This document shows positions 34,253-43,099 of a stretch of 62,410 nucleotides of DNA, piece by piece. Position 1 is the first letter of the stretch. Each line of letters opens with the position of its first letter. The position numbers and the translations under genes were made by a program. Below the pieces are notes generated by a model. That model did no database searches and was not told the origin of the DNA. It worked only from the letters and a program-made list of their open reading frames with translations. Origin of the DNA: Desulfosudis sp034189195 (GTDB lineage Bacteria; Desulfobacterota; Desulfobacteria; Desulfobacterales; Desulfosudaceae); NCBI GenBank assembly GCA_034189195.1, contig JAXHVI010000115.1, forward strand, positions 1 to 62,410, in the 5' to 3' direction.

Positions 34253-35607
34253 GTCGCGCTGGTGTCCGAAATCGCCCGGGTGCTCACCTTGTCGGTGAGA
34301 AGTTTGGCGTTGTCCATGAGCAGCTGGGCCATTTTCCCCAGCTCCCGGGCAACGGCGGAGTTGCCTTCGGTGGTGGCGCTGAGCTGCTCCATGCTGGTGT
34401 TGATCTGCTGAATCCCCATGTTCTGTTCATGGGAGGCGCCGAATATCTCCTGGACCAGTTCCGCTGTTTTTTTCGCGTCCGGAATGATCTCCATGAAAAG
34501 TTCGCTTGAGGTGTCGGCAATCTTCATGCTTTCCGATGCCAGGGCATTGATCTCCTGGGAGGCGGCGCGTGTTTTTTCCGCCAGCTGCCGCACTTCGCCG
34601 GCCACAACGGCAAATCCTTTGCCGTGTTCGCCGGCCCGGGCCGCTTCAATGGCGGCGTTTAACGCCAGCAGGTTGGTCTGGTAGGCGATGCCGTCGATGA
34701 TGCCGATTTTTTCGGCGATCTGGCGCAGGGCCTCCATGGTGTTCCTGAAGACCACGCCGCCCTCATCGGTGCGCTGGGCCGTTTTCTGTGCGATCCGGTC
34801 GGTCTGCTGGGCGTTGTCCGCGTTCATGGCAACGGTGGTGCCGATCTCTTCCATGGAGGAGGATATCTCCTCCACACTGGCCGCCTGGCTGGCGGTGCCG
34901 TCCCGCAGGTCATTGGCGGTCTCCATCAGGTCACTCGCCGACCGCGTCAGTTCCCCGGATACCTGGCGCACCGATTCCAGAATATCGGCCAATGTCTCTT
35001 TCTGCCGCCGGTTATTGTCTGATTCCTGCCGCATTTTTTTCAACGCATTGTTGGCAATGGCGATGATGGCATTGGAAACAAGATAGATCAGCACCAGCAT
35101 AATCAGAAAATAGCTGCCGGTCTTGGTGGCGTAAGGGAGCAGGGCCTCATCAATCAGGGGCCGGCTTCGAAAGAGATAGGCCAGCCAGCCGGCGATAAAA
35201 AGCACGGTGCTGATGGTCAGAACCGTGCGCGTGGCAAACAGGGACGCCAGGGCGATGACCAGGTAGGTGAAATGGAGGATGCCGGCAAAATTGTCGATGC
35301 CGTTAGGCTCCCGGTGAATATAGACAAGAATGAGAAGGGTCGTGAAGAGGACCAGAAAATGGGCCGCGAAATAATAGTGGCCCGCCCGCATGATGAACAG
35401 CACGGCAACAAAAGCGCAGATGGCAACGATGTAGGCGATCAGGGAGGCCACCGGTTCATGACTGAGCCCCATGGGCAGGGTGACGGCCGCCACGAGCACG
35501 AACAGAACAATAAATGCCAGGGCCACATACATCAGGGCCGCGGCTTTTTGTTGCTGCAGAAATGATGCGTTGTCGTACCGGCGCAAAAAATAGGATTTGG
35601 GGTTCAT
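34249..35607 (-). CDS. methyl-accepting chemotaxis protein with multi-helix membrane sensor
   Basis: 452 residues. About six hydrophobic segments occupy residues 22-190, with no sizeable periplasmic ligand domain. The cytoplasmic signalling domain has the hairpin tip DGIAYQTNLLALNAAIEAAR and GKGFAVVAGEVRQLAEKT. It lacks a clear C-terminal CheR/CheB pentapeptide (ends SATSAT-like ISDTSAT). It may sense membrane state or hydrophobic ligands. A sigma28-like promoter lies upstream at 35656-35682. Confidence 0.92.
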   Translation of the reverse strand: MNPKSYFLRRYDNASFLQQQKAAALMYVALAFIVLFVLVAAVTLPMGLSHEPVASLIAYIVAICAFVAVLFIMRAGHYYFAAHFLVLFTTLLILVYIHREPNGIDNFAGILHFTYLVIALASLFATRTVLTISTVLFIAGWLAYLFRSRPLIDEALLPYATKTGSYFLIMLVLIYLVSNAIIAIANNALKKMRQESDNNRRQKETLADILESVRQVSGELTRSASDLMETANDLRDGTASQAASVEEISSSMEEIGTTVAMNADNAQQTDRIAQKTAQRTDEGGVVFRNTMEALRQIAEKIGIIDGIAYQTNLLALNAAIEAARAGEHGKGFAVVAGEVRQLAEKTRAASQEINALASESMKIADTSSELFMEIIPDAKKTAELVQEIFGASHEQNMGIQQINTSMEQLSATTEGNSAVARELGKMAQLLMDNAKLLTDKVSTRAISDTSAT

Positions 35608-35655
35608 GGTCGGCCTCCGTGCGCTGAAAGATGAATTCCTAATATAATCGCATAT

Positions 35656-35682
35656 TCATCAGCAACGGTAAATCTCTTTTTA
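35656..35682 (-). promoter_or_regulatory. possible sigma28 (FliA) promoter of the chemotaxis receptor gene
   Basis: On the minus strand TAAA (35682-35679) is followed after 15 nt by GCTGATGA (35663-35656), matching 6 of 8 of the -10 consensus GCCGATAA. Distance and function fit a flagellar regulon promoter, but this is a pattern match only. Confidence 0.35.
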
Positions 35683-35724
35683 CAGGGCGGCAGGTTTGCC
35701 GTCGGCTGCCGTCCTGTCGCGACA

Positions 35725-36582
35725 TCACCGGAAACCAAAGAATTCCTGAATGAGGGCAGTGGTGTCGGCCGGTTTTTCCATGGGAATCAGGTGCCCGGCA
35801 TTTTCAACCAGGCGGTACTGCCCCTTGGGGAAAAGACCGGCCGCCTTCTGCAGGTCGATAAAGAGCCGGTTTTCCGATGTTTCTCCCTCCAGCACCAGCA
35901 CCGGGCAGTTGATGCCGGACATCAACGGCCACGGGTCATAGGCCATGGATCCCATGAACAGGGATGCCTCCCGCCGGGGGTGGCAGGCAAGGGCGATCCC
36001 CTCGTCCTGTGACGGCACGAACCCGTAGTTCAGGTACATCTCCAGCATCTCATCATCCCACCGGGCAAATAGCGGCTTGGAACGAAGATAGGCCTTGGCC
36101 TCGTCAAGGTCGGCCCACCCGTTTTTCCGCCGGATTGATTTGCCGGCAAGGGGGTGGTCTTCCACCCGGATCTTCAGGTTGTAGAGCTGGGGGGGCAGAA
36201 AGATCGGTTCAATGAGTACCATTTTCCGGGGCGTTACCCCGAATTTTCCGGCAGCCAGGGTGATCACGGCCCCGCCCATGGAGTGGCCCACCATAAAAGG
36301 GGCGTCGATGTCCAGGGTTTTGCAGAACAGGGCAATGTCCTCTGCCAGCTGGAGCCAGCTCAGGCCACCGTCTTCCGGCTCGGCGGCCCGGTGGTCACAG
36401 AAATAGGGGGCCATCACATTGCAGGTACCGGCAAATTCACGGGCAATGGGGTGCCAGATACCGGGCATAAAGCCCGTGGCGTGAAGAAAAATAAGGGTGG
36501 GCCCATCTCCCGGGTAGTGAAGATAGTCGATGGATGTGTCGCCGATGGAAACGTTTTTCTGTTCAGGTGTTGGGGCAGCCAT
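35725..36582 (-). CDS. alpha/beta hydrolase
   Basis: 285 residues from the ATG at 36582, chosen because GGAGG lies 5 nt upstream; a longer frame adds 20 unconserved residues overlapping the neighbour. The oxyanion region LHATGF is near 34, the nucleophile elbow GHSMGG has Ser101, and the C-terminal catalytic His is in ENAGHLIP. Substrate unknown. It follows the DUF3786 gene by 26 nt. Confidence 0.86.
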   Translation of the reverse strand: MAAPTPEQKNVSIGDTSIDYLHYPGDGPTLIFLHATGFMPGIWHPIAREFAGTCNVMAPYFCDHRAAEPEDGGLSWLQLAEDIALFCKTLDIDAPFMVGHSMGGAVITLAAGKFGVTPRKMVLIEPIFLPPQLYNLKIRVEDHPLAGKSIRRKNGWADLDEAKAYLRSKPLFARWDDEMLEMYLNYGFVPSQDEGIALACHPRREASLFMGSMAYDPWPLMSGINCPVLVLEGETSENRLFIDLQKAAGLFPKGQYRLVENAGHLIPMEKPADTTALIQEFFGFR

Positions 36583-36608
36583 TTTTCCTCCGGTCTGTTT
36601 CGAATATT

Positions 36609-37439
36609 TCACGAGTGGCCCGTGCCGCACAGGAGCCGGCACAGCCGTTCACTTAAAAAAAGTATGGATTCAATGTCCAGATGCTCGGTTGCGGTCTTGT
36701 CAAACAGCAGCCGGGCCTCTGCTTCAAACCCGTCTGTTTCCTCCGCGTTCCAGAACATCAGCATCACCGGTACCCTGGGCAGGGGCGTAAAAAGAACAGC
36801 CGCGTCCGCGGAACCGGCCTCTGCGGTCATTTCTTTTCCGCCCAGTGCCCTGGCCGCAGCAATCAGCCTGTCCACCCGGCCCTTGAAGGTCTCGGCCAGG
36901 GGGGTCTCCACCTGGGCCTTCATGTTTTTGATCTTTGAGACGGTGTTGGGAAACTCGCCAAACCCCTTCCACTGACCCGATGGCAATGCCGAACCGTTCT
37001 GGGCCAGGTGGTTGTAAATAAAAACCTGTTCCCACATGTTCAGCTCTTTTCCGTCCTGCTGGATGATGCGGTCCGGCAGAATCAAAATGGTGCCGGCAAA
37101 ATAGGGCAGGGCCAGGGCGGTCTGGCTGCCGTGCTGCACCAGGGTGCCGCCGATCCGTTCCGGCAGATCCTCAAGCGCCATGGAGGCGGATCGCTCTTTT
37201 GCCCACTGAAGGGCGTCTTTGGCAGGGTCCTTTTTAAGCCATTTTCCCGCGGCATACTGGGCGAAAAGCTCCTTTTCACAGGCGGCCACGGTTTCAGGTA
37301 AAAGATGGGGGCAGTTGCCGATGGGGTGCTTTTCCGACACCACCATGCCGGCAAAGGCCATGCAGGTGGAAAACCCGCAGTCCCCGCAGTTGGTCTTTGG
37401 CAGCACATCTTTATACAGGTCCAACACGGAAAGCGGCAT
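36609..37439 (-). CDS. DUF3786 protein with corrinoid-protein-like 4Fe-4S motif
   Basis: 276 residues. Cys18, 21, 26 and 43 (C-x2-C-x4-C-x16-C, CGDCGFSTCMAFA) reproduce the 4Fe-4S motif of corrinoid iron-sulfur and acetyl-CoA pathway proteins. A DUF3786 domain follows (LPYFAGTILILPDRIIQ, FIYNHLAQNGSALPSGQW). Proteins of this type are found in anaerobes and are thought to support corrinoid or one-carbon enzymes; this role is inferred. A repeat element lies directly upstream. Confidence 0.78.
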   Translation of the reverse strand: MPLSVLDLYKDVLPKTNCGDCGFSTCMAFAGMVVSEKHPIGNCPHLLPETVAACEKELFAQYAAGKWLKKDPAKDALQWAKERSASMALEDLPERIGGTLVQHGSQTALALPYFAGTILILPDRIIQQDGKELNMWEQVFIYNHLAQNGSALPSGQWKGFGEFPNTVSKIKNMKAQVETPLAETFKGRVDRLIAAARALGGKEMTAEAGSADAAVLFTPLPRVPVMLMFWNAEETDGFEAEARLLFDKTATEHLDIESILFLSERLCRLLCGTGHS

Positions 37440-37448
37440 CTGTTTCCT

Positions 37449-37575
37449 TATTTTCTCTTACTCTTACTCTTGCTCGTACTCGTACTCGTACTCGTGATCT
37501 TCATGCGCCTGTTCTCGTGCAATGACCGGTTTTCGGGTACGAGCACGATCACGAGCACGAGCACGATTAAGATGA
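37449..37575. repeat. hexamer-periodic inverted repeat, CTTACT/GAGCAC family, copy 2
   Basis: The left arm (37453-37500) passes from CTTACT to CTCGTA units, and the right arm (37536-37569) is GAGCAC units; the arms are complementary around ~35 nt. It mirrors the copy at 4957-5075. It fills the gap between the DUF3786 and ferritin-like genes. Confidence 0.8.
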
Positions 37576-37579
37576 GGGG

Positions 37580-38035
37580 TTACCAGACTTCCGGAAACCC
37601 GATGTCGGTAAAGGCCTTTTCCATTTTCATTTTGTGGCCTCTTTCCATGGCGGCCAGGTCGAGAAAAAGTCTTTTCTGCTTTTCGTCTCTGCAGGCTTCA
37701 GCCAGGGCTTCATACTCTTTCATGGCGGCCTCTTCCTTTTTCATGGCAAGGGCAAAAGCGTCGGCAGGCTTCATATCCGTGGAAAGGGCCGGTGTCTCAA
37801 CGGTTTCAGCCACCTGGAAATCCCTGTCTTCATGAAAGAAGTCGCCGAACCGGTTGCTGGTGTAAAGAGCGCGAAGCAGGTCCCGGTGGCGCTTTTCTTC
37901 TCCGGCCAGCTCGGTAAACAACTCCTTGAGGGCGGGGTTTTCAAGCCGGGCCGAGGCCTCTTCATAAAAGGTCTGGGCCTCCAGTTCGTTGTCCATGGCA
38001 AAACGAATAATATCTCTGAAGTTGTCAAATTCCAT
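37580..38035 (-). CDS. ferritin-like diiron protein (rubrerythrin family)
   Basis: 151 residues forming a four-helix bundle. Paired Glu/His ligands are visible: Glu in NELEAQTFYEEA, EEKRH in helix 2, EEAAMKEYE in helix 3 and ERGH in helix 4. The C-terminal rubredoxin domain of true rubrerythrin is absent. It probably protects against peroxide or stores iron. Second in a minus-strand run after fdhD. Confidence 0.85.
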   Translation of the reverse strand: MEFDNFRDIIRFAMDNELEAQTFYEEASARLENPALKELFTELAGEEKRHRDLLRALYTSNRFGDFFHEDRDFQVAETVETPALSTDMKPADAFALAMKKEEAAMKEYEALAEACRDEKQKRLFLDLAAMERGHKMKMEKAFTDIGFPEVW

Positions 38036-38059
38036 CGGATGCTCCTTTGCGTTGAAGAA

Positions 38060-38857
38060 TCAAATAAAGACGCGGGATGCCTCACCAAATACCATCAGCC
38101 GGCCGCTCTGCACACATACCAGGGTGATGCCCACCGACAGGGCCAGATCCACGGCCAGGGCCGTGGGCCGGGAAAGGCCCACCAGGACCTGAAGGCCGGC
38201 CCGTGCCGCCTTCTGCACCATCTCGTAGCTGAGGCGGGAAGAGACAATGCCCAGCTCCGCTTCGGAGAGGCGGCCGTCCAGCATCACCCGGCCAATGGCC
38301 TTGTCCAGGGCGTTGTGGCGGCCCACATCCTCGGCCAGGGCCAGCGGCATCTCCCGACCGTCAAGGATCATGGCCGCGTGAGCCCCCCGGGTTTCGCGAT
38401 TCAGGGATTGTTGCCGGGGAAGGCCATCCACCAGGGCCATCAGGCGGGCCCCGGAAAACCGGTCCGTTACGGCGATCGGGGCCACCACCTGCCGAATGTC
38501 GTCCACCACCGCCTTGCCGCAGATGCCGCAACTGGTCTGGCTGACAAACCCTTTTCGCTCCAGCAGTTCGGCCACCTGTTGCCGGCGGGCATCGGTAAGG
38601 GTAACCGTTGCCACGTTGGTGCCGGCTTCGGTGCAGAAACCGATGGTGACGATATCGCCGGGTCCCTCCACCAGCCCTTCGGCCAGGCAGAAGCCGGCCA
38701 CGTGCTCTTTTTCCTCGCCGGGGGTCCGCATCACCACCGCGTAGGGGGCTCCTTCGACCCGTATGGAAAGGGGCTCTTCAACAATCAGCCCCACCTGCTC
38801 CCGGACCAGCGCGCCGTCCCTGACTTCCATCATCGACTGTAAGATATGTCTATCCAA
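38060..38857 (-). CDS. fdhD: formate dehydrogenase sulfurtransferase FdhD
   Basis: 265 residues. RTPGEEKEHVAGFCLAEGL and the sulfur-relay CxxC in TSCGICGKA are diagnostic, as is DVGRHNALDKAIG. FdhD transfers sulfur from IscS to the molybdenum/tungsten bis-MGD cofactor of formate dehydrogenase. No formate dehydrogenase gene is in the window. The start at 38857 has only a weak ribosome-binding site. Confidence 0.92.
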   Translation of the reverse strand: MDRHILQSMMEVRDGALVREQVGLIVEEPLSIRVEGAPYAVVMRTPGEEKEHVAGFCLAEGLVEGPGDIVTIGFCTEAGTNVATVTLTDARRQQVAELLERKGFVSQTSCGICGKAVVDDIRQVVAPIAVTDRFSGARLMALVDGLPRQQSLNRETRGAHAAMILDGREMPLALAEDVGRHNALDKAIGRVMLDGRLSEAELGIVSSRLSYEMVQKAARAGLQVLVGLSRPTALAVDLALSVGITLVCVQSGRLMVFGEASRVFI

Positions 38858-38860
38858 CCG

Positions 38861-39415
38861 TCAGCACCCCTTGCATACATAAGTGGCGCACTCCCGTTCG
38901 GTGAGCACCTCCATGCAGAAAAGAATTCGCTGCTCCCCCTCCCGCTTTTTATCCGGCAGGGACAGGAGGGGCAGGGCCTCTGTTTTTTCTTTCAGCGTGT
39001 CGCGGGAAAAAATCGCATCCAGCCCCTCGCCGATCACCCTGCCGGTGGCCACGTCCATCACATGGGTATCTTCGCCGTTGGAGATCACTGCAAACGGAAT
39101 CACGTGGGGCGCCAGCAGCCGTGCCGCCGCCAGAAGGGGCCGCTGGCGGGACACGATATCCCCCGGCCCGAACTGAACGATCATGACGGCCCTGCCCTCC
39201 AGGGCAATGACAAAATCAAGGGTCACCACGCCGGTGTCGTTGTCCACGGTCACGGACAGGGGCACCCGGGTGGTGATGTCGGTTTTTGCATACCCCTTTT
39301 CTTCCACCAGCAGTTTTGCGAGTTTTTGCCGAATCTGCTCATCATGGGTGTCCGCAACCGTCTGCCCGGTAATAAAATCGGTGGTTGTTCCCAGGATGAG
39401 GTGGCTTTTACCCAT
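38861..39415 (-). CDS. HsdR_N-type nuclease-fold protein
   Basis: 184 residues. DTHDEQIRQKLAKLLVEEKGY, the following LDFVIALEGR and PHVIPFAVISNGEDTHVMD resemble the stand-alone HsdR_N_2 domain (type I restriction enzyme R-protein N-terminus) common in Desulfobacterota. The canonical PD-(D/E)xK residues are not all evident, so nuclease activity is doubtful. It lies 3 nt upstream of fdhD, suggesting a housekeeping rather than a restriction role. Ends in CKGC, a possible metal or thiol tail. Confidence 0.7.
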   Translation of the reverse strand: MGKSHLILGTTTDFITGQTVADTHDEQIRQKLAKLLVEEKGYAKTDITTRVPLSVTVDNDTGVVTLDFVIALEGRAVMIVQFGPGDIVSRQRPLLAAARLLAPHVIPFAVISNGEDTHVMDVATGRVIGEGLDAIFSRDTLKEKTEALPLLSLPDKKREGEQRILFCMEVLTERECATYVCKGC

Positions 39416-39427
39416 GAACGGGTTCCC

Positions 39428-39811
39428 CTATTCCCTATCCCCGATCAGGGGGAGTACCTTGTCCAGTGTAAAAACGGCCAGGTACTTGGGGCCCTTTTCC
39501 GCCTCGCTTTCCGGGGAGGTCTTTCTGCGTTTCAACTGGTAAAGTCGCTCGGTCTCCTTTTCTTCAGCCACCTTGGTCAGGTAGAGCCGCCGGCCGGCAC
39601 TTTTTGAGCCCGCCTCGGCAAAAAGGTAGCAGGCATGGGGGTTTTCCTGAAGGTTGGCGTGGGTGAGCCGCTGAAGCATGATAAAGCCGATGGTGCCGTC
39701 TTCAAAAAAATGGGGCCGCGAATAGATCGCCGCGTTGGCCCGGCCCGCCTTGTCCGCCGTGGCCAGCACGCCGGTTCCCTTTGTGTTTTCAAAGTAGTCC
39801 TTCACATCCAT
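39428..39811 (-). CDS. pyridoxamine 5'-phosphate oxidase-like flavin-binding protein
   Basis: 127 residues with the split-barrel fold of PNPOx-like proteins: GVLATADKAGRANAAIYSRP at the start, then GFIMLQRLTHANLQENPHACYLF. Such proteins bind FMN or F420. It follows the frameshifted FKBP-like gene, whose stop lies 23 nt inside this gene. Electron donor and substrate unknown. Confidence 0.82.
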   Translation of the reverse strand: MDVKDYFENTKGTGVLATADKAGRANAAIYSRPHFFEDGTIGFIMLQRLTHANLQENPHACYLFAEAGSKSAGRRLYLTKVAEEKETERLYQLKRRKTSPESEAEKGPKYLAVFTLDKVLPLIGDRE

Positions 39812-40485
39812 TGCGTCTCCCCTTTATTAATTGGTTGATTGTTTTTTTATATCCCCACTCCGCATACACCGGGTCGGATTCCGGAAAGTCGGGATAATAC
39901 TTGTCATCCGCCGGACGTGCCAGTCCCTGCATGGAGAAGGTGCTGATGGTATCATATGTTTCGTGAACAAGAAAGTATTCCGAAACCAGGCCCATGCGTT
40001 CAAATTCATGAATCTCTTCCCGTATCCGTGTGACCTTGGGGGGAAACTTTATTTGCACGGGCTTTCCCGCCAGGGGGGGTGAAGCCGGCATAAAAGCGGG
40101 TTTCCTCTGTTTCAAGGAAGCGAAAGGGCGCCACATTGTCTTTGAATATGCCCGGCATGCCGGTAAGCCGTCCCCTGGGATAGAAGCGTCCATAGGCCGG
40201 TACAATGTCATGGCCGTTGCCGCGGTTCCTGTTGAACTGGTTCAGACTGACGGTTTTCACCAGACCGGGATCGTGACCGGGAGCAAGGAGGTCGGACGGT
40301 GTATCAACATCGACGATCTCTTCCGGCTGCCTGCCGGTCATGGCCTCGCAAAACCCTTTTGGGAAAAAGTAGCTCCGGAAGTTTACCTTTCTGGCCAGGT
40401 AGGTGTCGGTGTGGAAAACATTCCCGTGATTCCACGCCACCTCAAATTCGATGGATGCCAGGGCATCGGGCGCAATCGGCTTCAT
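39789..40485 (-). pseudogene. FKBP/SlyD-like domain gene with frameshift at a seven-base C/G run
   Basis: The 5' part starts at ATG 40485 (AGGAGA 7 nt upstream) with MKPIAPDAL and reads to FYAGFTPPG. The 3' part continues in another frame as PPLAGKPVQIKF and ends at 39789. The switch falls on the run of seven G (plus strand) near 40073-40079. PLAGK recalls the NHPLAGK motif of SlyD/FKBP-type peptidyl-prolyl isomerases. Either the gene is broken, the run is phase-variable, or the sequence has an indel error. The C-terminal ~75 residues are not recognised. Confidence 0.65.
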
Positions 40486-40632
40486 TGTGTCTCTCCTATA
40501 GTTTTCTGTCGGTATCGTAATGAGAATAAGCATGAAACATGCCATGCAAATAATAAAACCACTGAATGCCGCTATGTTTTGAAAATAGAAGAAAAATAGT
40601 TGCATCTGAAAAATGCCTTCTTATTTTATCCT

Positions 40633-40661
40633 TTGAAACGTGACAGGAAAACCGCAATATT
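40633..40661 (+). promoter_or_regulatory. candidate promoter for msrAB
   Basis: TTGAAA (40633-40638), a 17-nt spacer and AATATT (40656-40661), 21 nt before the msrAB start codon. The -10 matches 4 of 6 positions. Confidence 0.4.
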
Positions 40662-40681
40662 TTTGATACGAAAGTGAATCA

Positions 40682-41767
40682 ATGAAAAAGACAGGAATCA
40701 TAATCATGGCAATAATGATGAGCATGGCAGGCGTTTTTTTCCAGGCTGACGGCGGTCCGGCAGGCGGGAGTGAAAAGGTCAAAACCGCCACCTTTGCCGG
40801 CGGCTGTTTCTGGTGTATGGAACCCCCGTTTGAAAAACTGGAAGGCGTAAAGGATGTGGTGTCGGGTTACACCGGCGGGCGAACGGTCAATCCCACCTAC
40901 AAAGAGGTGACTTCCGGAAACACCGGCCATCTGGAGGCGATCCAGGTGATCTACGATCCGGAAAAAATATCCTACGAAGAACTGCTGGATGTGTTCTGGC
41001 GGCAGATCGACCCCACCGACAGCGGGGGCTCTTTTGTGGACAGGGGTGCTCAGTACCGGTCGGCCATTTTCTATCATGACGGGGAACAACAGGCCGCTGC
41101 CCGGGCATCAAAGGAGGCGCTGGCCGCCTCGGGCCGTTTTACCTCCCCCATTGCTACCGGGATTCAGCCGTTTACCGCTTTTTACCCGGCGGAAGATTAT
41201 CACCAGGATTTTTACCGCACCAACCCCTCCCATTATAAGCGCTACCGCGCCGGTTCCGGCCGGGACCGTTATGTTGAGACCACCTGGGAAACACCGCCGC
41301 CGAAGGCATCCCGGAAATGGGGGCAGGGCATCTATGTGCAACCTTCCGATGACGAGCTGAAACAACGGCTGACCGGGCTTCAATATGATGTGACGCGGAA
41401 AGACAGGACCGAACCCCCTTTCAAAAACGAATACTGGGATAACAAAAAGGCCGGTCTTTACGTGGATGTGGTGTCCGGTGAACCTTTGTTCCTGTCTGCG
41501 GACAAGTTTGACTCCGGCACCGGGTGGCCCAGCTTTACCCAACCCGTGGCTGAAGATGCCGTGGTCCACAAGAAGGATCGCAGTCTGCTGATGACCCGTA
41601 CCGAGGTGAGAAGCCGCCATGCCGATTCTCATCTGGGCCATGTGTTTGACGACGGCCCCCCGCCTGCGGGAAAGCGCTACTGCATCAACTCCGCGGCCCT
41701 TCGGTTTATACCGGTTGATGAGCTGGCGGCCCAGGGGTATGGTGAATATGTAAAGCGATTGGACTAA
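40682..41767 (+). CDS. msrAB: exported bifunctional methionine sulfoxide reductase MsrA-MsrB
   Basis: 361 residues. A signal peptide or anchor (about 1-25) precedes an MsrA domain with catalytic Cys42 in GGCFWC. The MsrB domain has GTGWPSFTQPV, HLGHVFDDGP and catalytic Cys334 in RYCINSAALRF. It reduces both sulfoxide diastereomers, here probably outside the cytoplasm. The two CxxC zinc pairs found in many MsrB proteins are absent, which is common in fused forms. Confidence 0.93.
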   Translation: MKKTGIIIMAIMMSMAGVFFQADGGPAGGSEKVKTATFAGGCFWCMEPPFEKLEGVKDVVSGYTGGRTVNPTYKEVTSGNTGHLEAIQVIYDPEKISYEELLDVFWRQIDPTDSGGSFVDRGAQYRSAIFYHDGEQQAAARASKEALAASGRFTSPIATGIQPFTAFYPAEDYHQDFYRTNPSHYKRYRAGSGRDRYVETTWETPPPKASRKWGQGIYVQPSDDELKQRLTGLQYDVTRKDRTEPPFKNEYWDNKKAGLYVDVVSGEPLFLSADKFDSGTGWPSFTQPVAEDAVVHKKDRSLLMTRTEVRSRHADSHLGHVFDDGPPPAGKRYCINSAALRFIPVDELAAQGYGEYVKRLD

Positions 41768-41780
41768 ACGACAGGTCGTG

Positions 41781-42050
41781 TCATTCCGGGCAACTGGTCC
41801 GGCTGAGCCGTTCGATCAGTGCCGGCCTGACCCGTGTTCCCAGGTCCAGGGCCGTCCGGCAGTGGGGTTGGGCACAGTCAAGCAGCCTCAGGTTGAAACA
41901 GGCAATGGCGGCCAGGTGATGGGCCTCGCCATTGTCCGGCGCCGGGGCCACGGCCTGTCGCAGAACGGGAAGGGCCCGGCCTGAGTTCCCCACATTCAGA
42001 AGGGCATTGCCCAGGTTGACGGCGTGGTATCCGGCAGGTGGATCTTGGCC
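41781..42050 (-). pseudogene. remnant of a TPR protein gene
   Basis: Reading back from the stop at 41781, one frame gives a clean TPR pair (YHAVNLGNALLNVGNSGRAL, then NGEAHHLAAIACFNLRLLD) up to about 42050, where it gives way to the DUF1846 fragment in another frame. No start codon or upstream part is found, so this is a 3' fragment. Confidence 0.55.
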
Positions 42051-42253
42051 GGAATGCCGGCCAGATGCTTCAACGCCCGGGTGATCACGCTGGATACCCC
42101 GTGCATGCGGGGGGAGTTGCTGCCCGCGATAATGGCGCCGTCTTTCAGTTGAATGGCGGCGCCGAAACAGGCCCCATTGCTGCCCAGCCCGGGGTTCTGT
42201 TCCGCGGCTTCAGCCGCTTTCCGGGCCGGGCCCACCACCGGCCGGTCCTCCAC
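41996..42253 (-). pseudogene. internal/C-terminal fragment of a DUF1846 gene
   Basis: The translation contains EDRPVVGPARKAAE, IQLKDGAIIAGSNSP and ITRALKHLAGIPAKIHL, matching a region near the C-terminus of ~500-residue DUF1846 proteins. The first ~380 residues and the end are missing. It is flanked by the TPR remnant and by the tail of the KptA-like gene, which overlaps it in another frame. Confidence 0.65.
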
Positions 42254-43010
42254 TTTCAGGCCAGCCCCGCTCTTTGTTTTTGCGGCTGTGCTTTCGGGTC
42301 TTTTTCCATTCTATATCTTTTTTTCTGCCTTTGGGCCGTCCCGGTTTCTGGGTGCCGTAGTTTTCATCCGGTGCCGGGAAAAAGGAGCCGGCCCGGGTCT
42401 GCGTGCCGGCAAGCGGCGCTTCGGCCGGTTCAGGTCTGGGTTTGGCGGGGCGGGGCGGGGCCACCGGCGGGCCGGAAAAACACCCGGCGGGAATAAAGTC
42501 CGCCAGAAACAGGTCGCCCTCGGTCTGCCGGAATGCCACGCCGTTTTCCAGGGCGGCCCGGGTCTCCACCACCAGCACCACCGGGTCCGGGTCCCGGCGT
42601 TTGCCGATGCGCCGGGCCATTTCCCGGTCCGGCGACAGCACCACTGCCTCGGCAAAGGAGGGCGAGATACCGGTCTGGGCCACACGGCCGTGAGCCCGCT
42701 GCCGAACGCAGGTGTAAAGGAGTCTGGGAAGGACTGAAACCGGTTCTGCCGTTACGGCCGGCGCCTGATTTTTTGCGCGAATCCTGTCGTCTTCCAGTTC
42801 AAAGGGCACGTCGTCAAGGGTCAGCGCAAGCATATTGAGCATGGACGCCCGCACATGGCGCCACCCCTCCTCCTCGTGCAGGGCCTTGATCAGCTCCTTG
42901 ATCTTGACATATCCCGCTTCGTCCGGCACCAGGCCGAACTCGGCCGGGGCCTGGCCCAGCATGTAGGCGATGATCCGTGCCAGCTTTTTGTTTTCCTTCT
43001 GGTTTGCCAT
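42210..43010 (-). CDS. divergent RNA 2'-phosphotransferase (KptA/Tpt1)-like protein
   Basis: 266 residues. The N-terminal winged-helix region (ARIIAYMLGQAPAEFGLVPD, then GYVKIKELIKAL) and the later LLYTCVRQR, VVLSPDREMARRIG and LFLADFIPAGC follow the KptA/Tpt1 plan. The usual catalytic Arg-His of LLRHxP is replaced by MLGQAP and the YHGT motif by YTCV, so classical NAD-dependent 2'-phosphate removal is doubtful. Residues after ~190 are a Pro/Lys/Arg-rich tail running into the DUF1846 fragment, so the native stop may have been lost. Confidence 0.6.
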   Translation of the reverse strand: MANQKENKKLARIIAYMLGQAPAEFGLVPDEAGYVKIKELIKALHEEEGWRHVRASMLNMLALTLDDVPFELEDDRIRAKNQAPAVTAEPVSVLPRLLYTCVRQRAHGRVAQTGISPSFAEAVVLSPDREMARRIGKRRDPDPVVLVVETRAALENGVAFRQTEGDLFLADFIPAGCFSGPPVAPPRPAKPRPEPAEAPLAGTQTRAGSFFPAPDENYGTQKPGRPKGRKKDIEWKKTRKHSRKNKERGWPESGGPAGGGPGPESG

Positions 43011-43099
43011 TTATTTTCCCCGGCCCTCCTTGACCGGCCTTCCGATTTTCTGGTATTTGTAGGCCGTATGTCCAACCCATGTCAAGAAGGAAGAGAACC

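Noticed and set aside
38861..39415. Type I restriction system
   Set aside because: Only a short HsdR_N-like domain; no HsdM, HsdS or helicase, and it sits in a metabolic operon.
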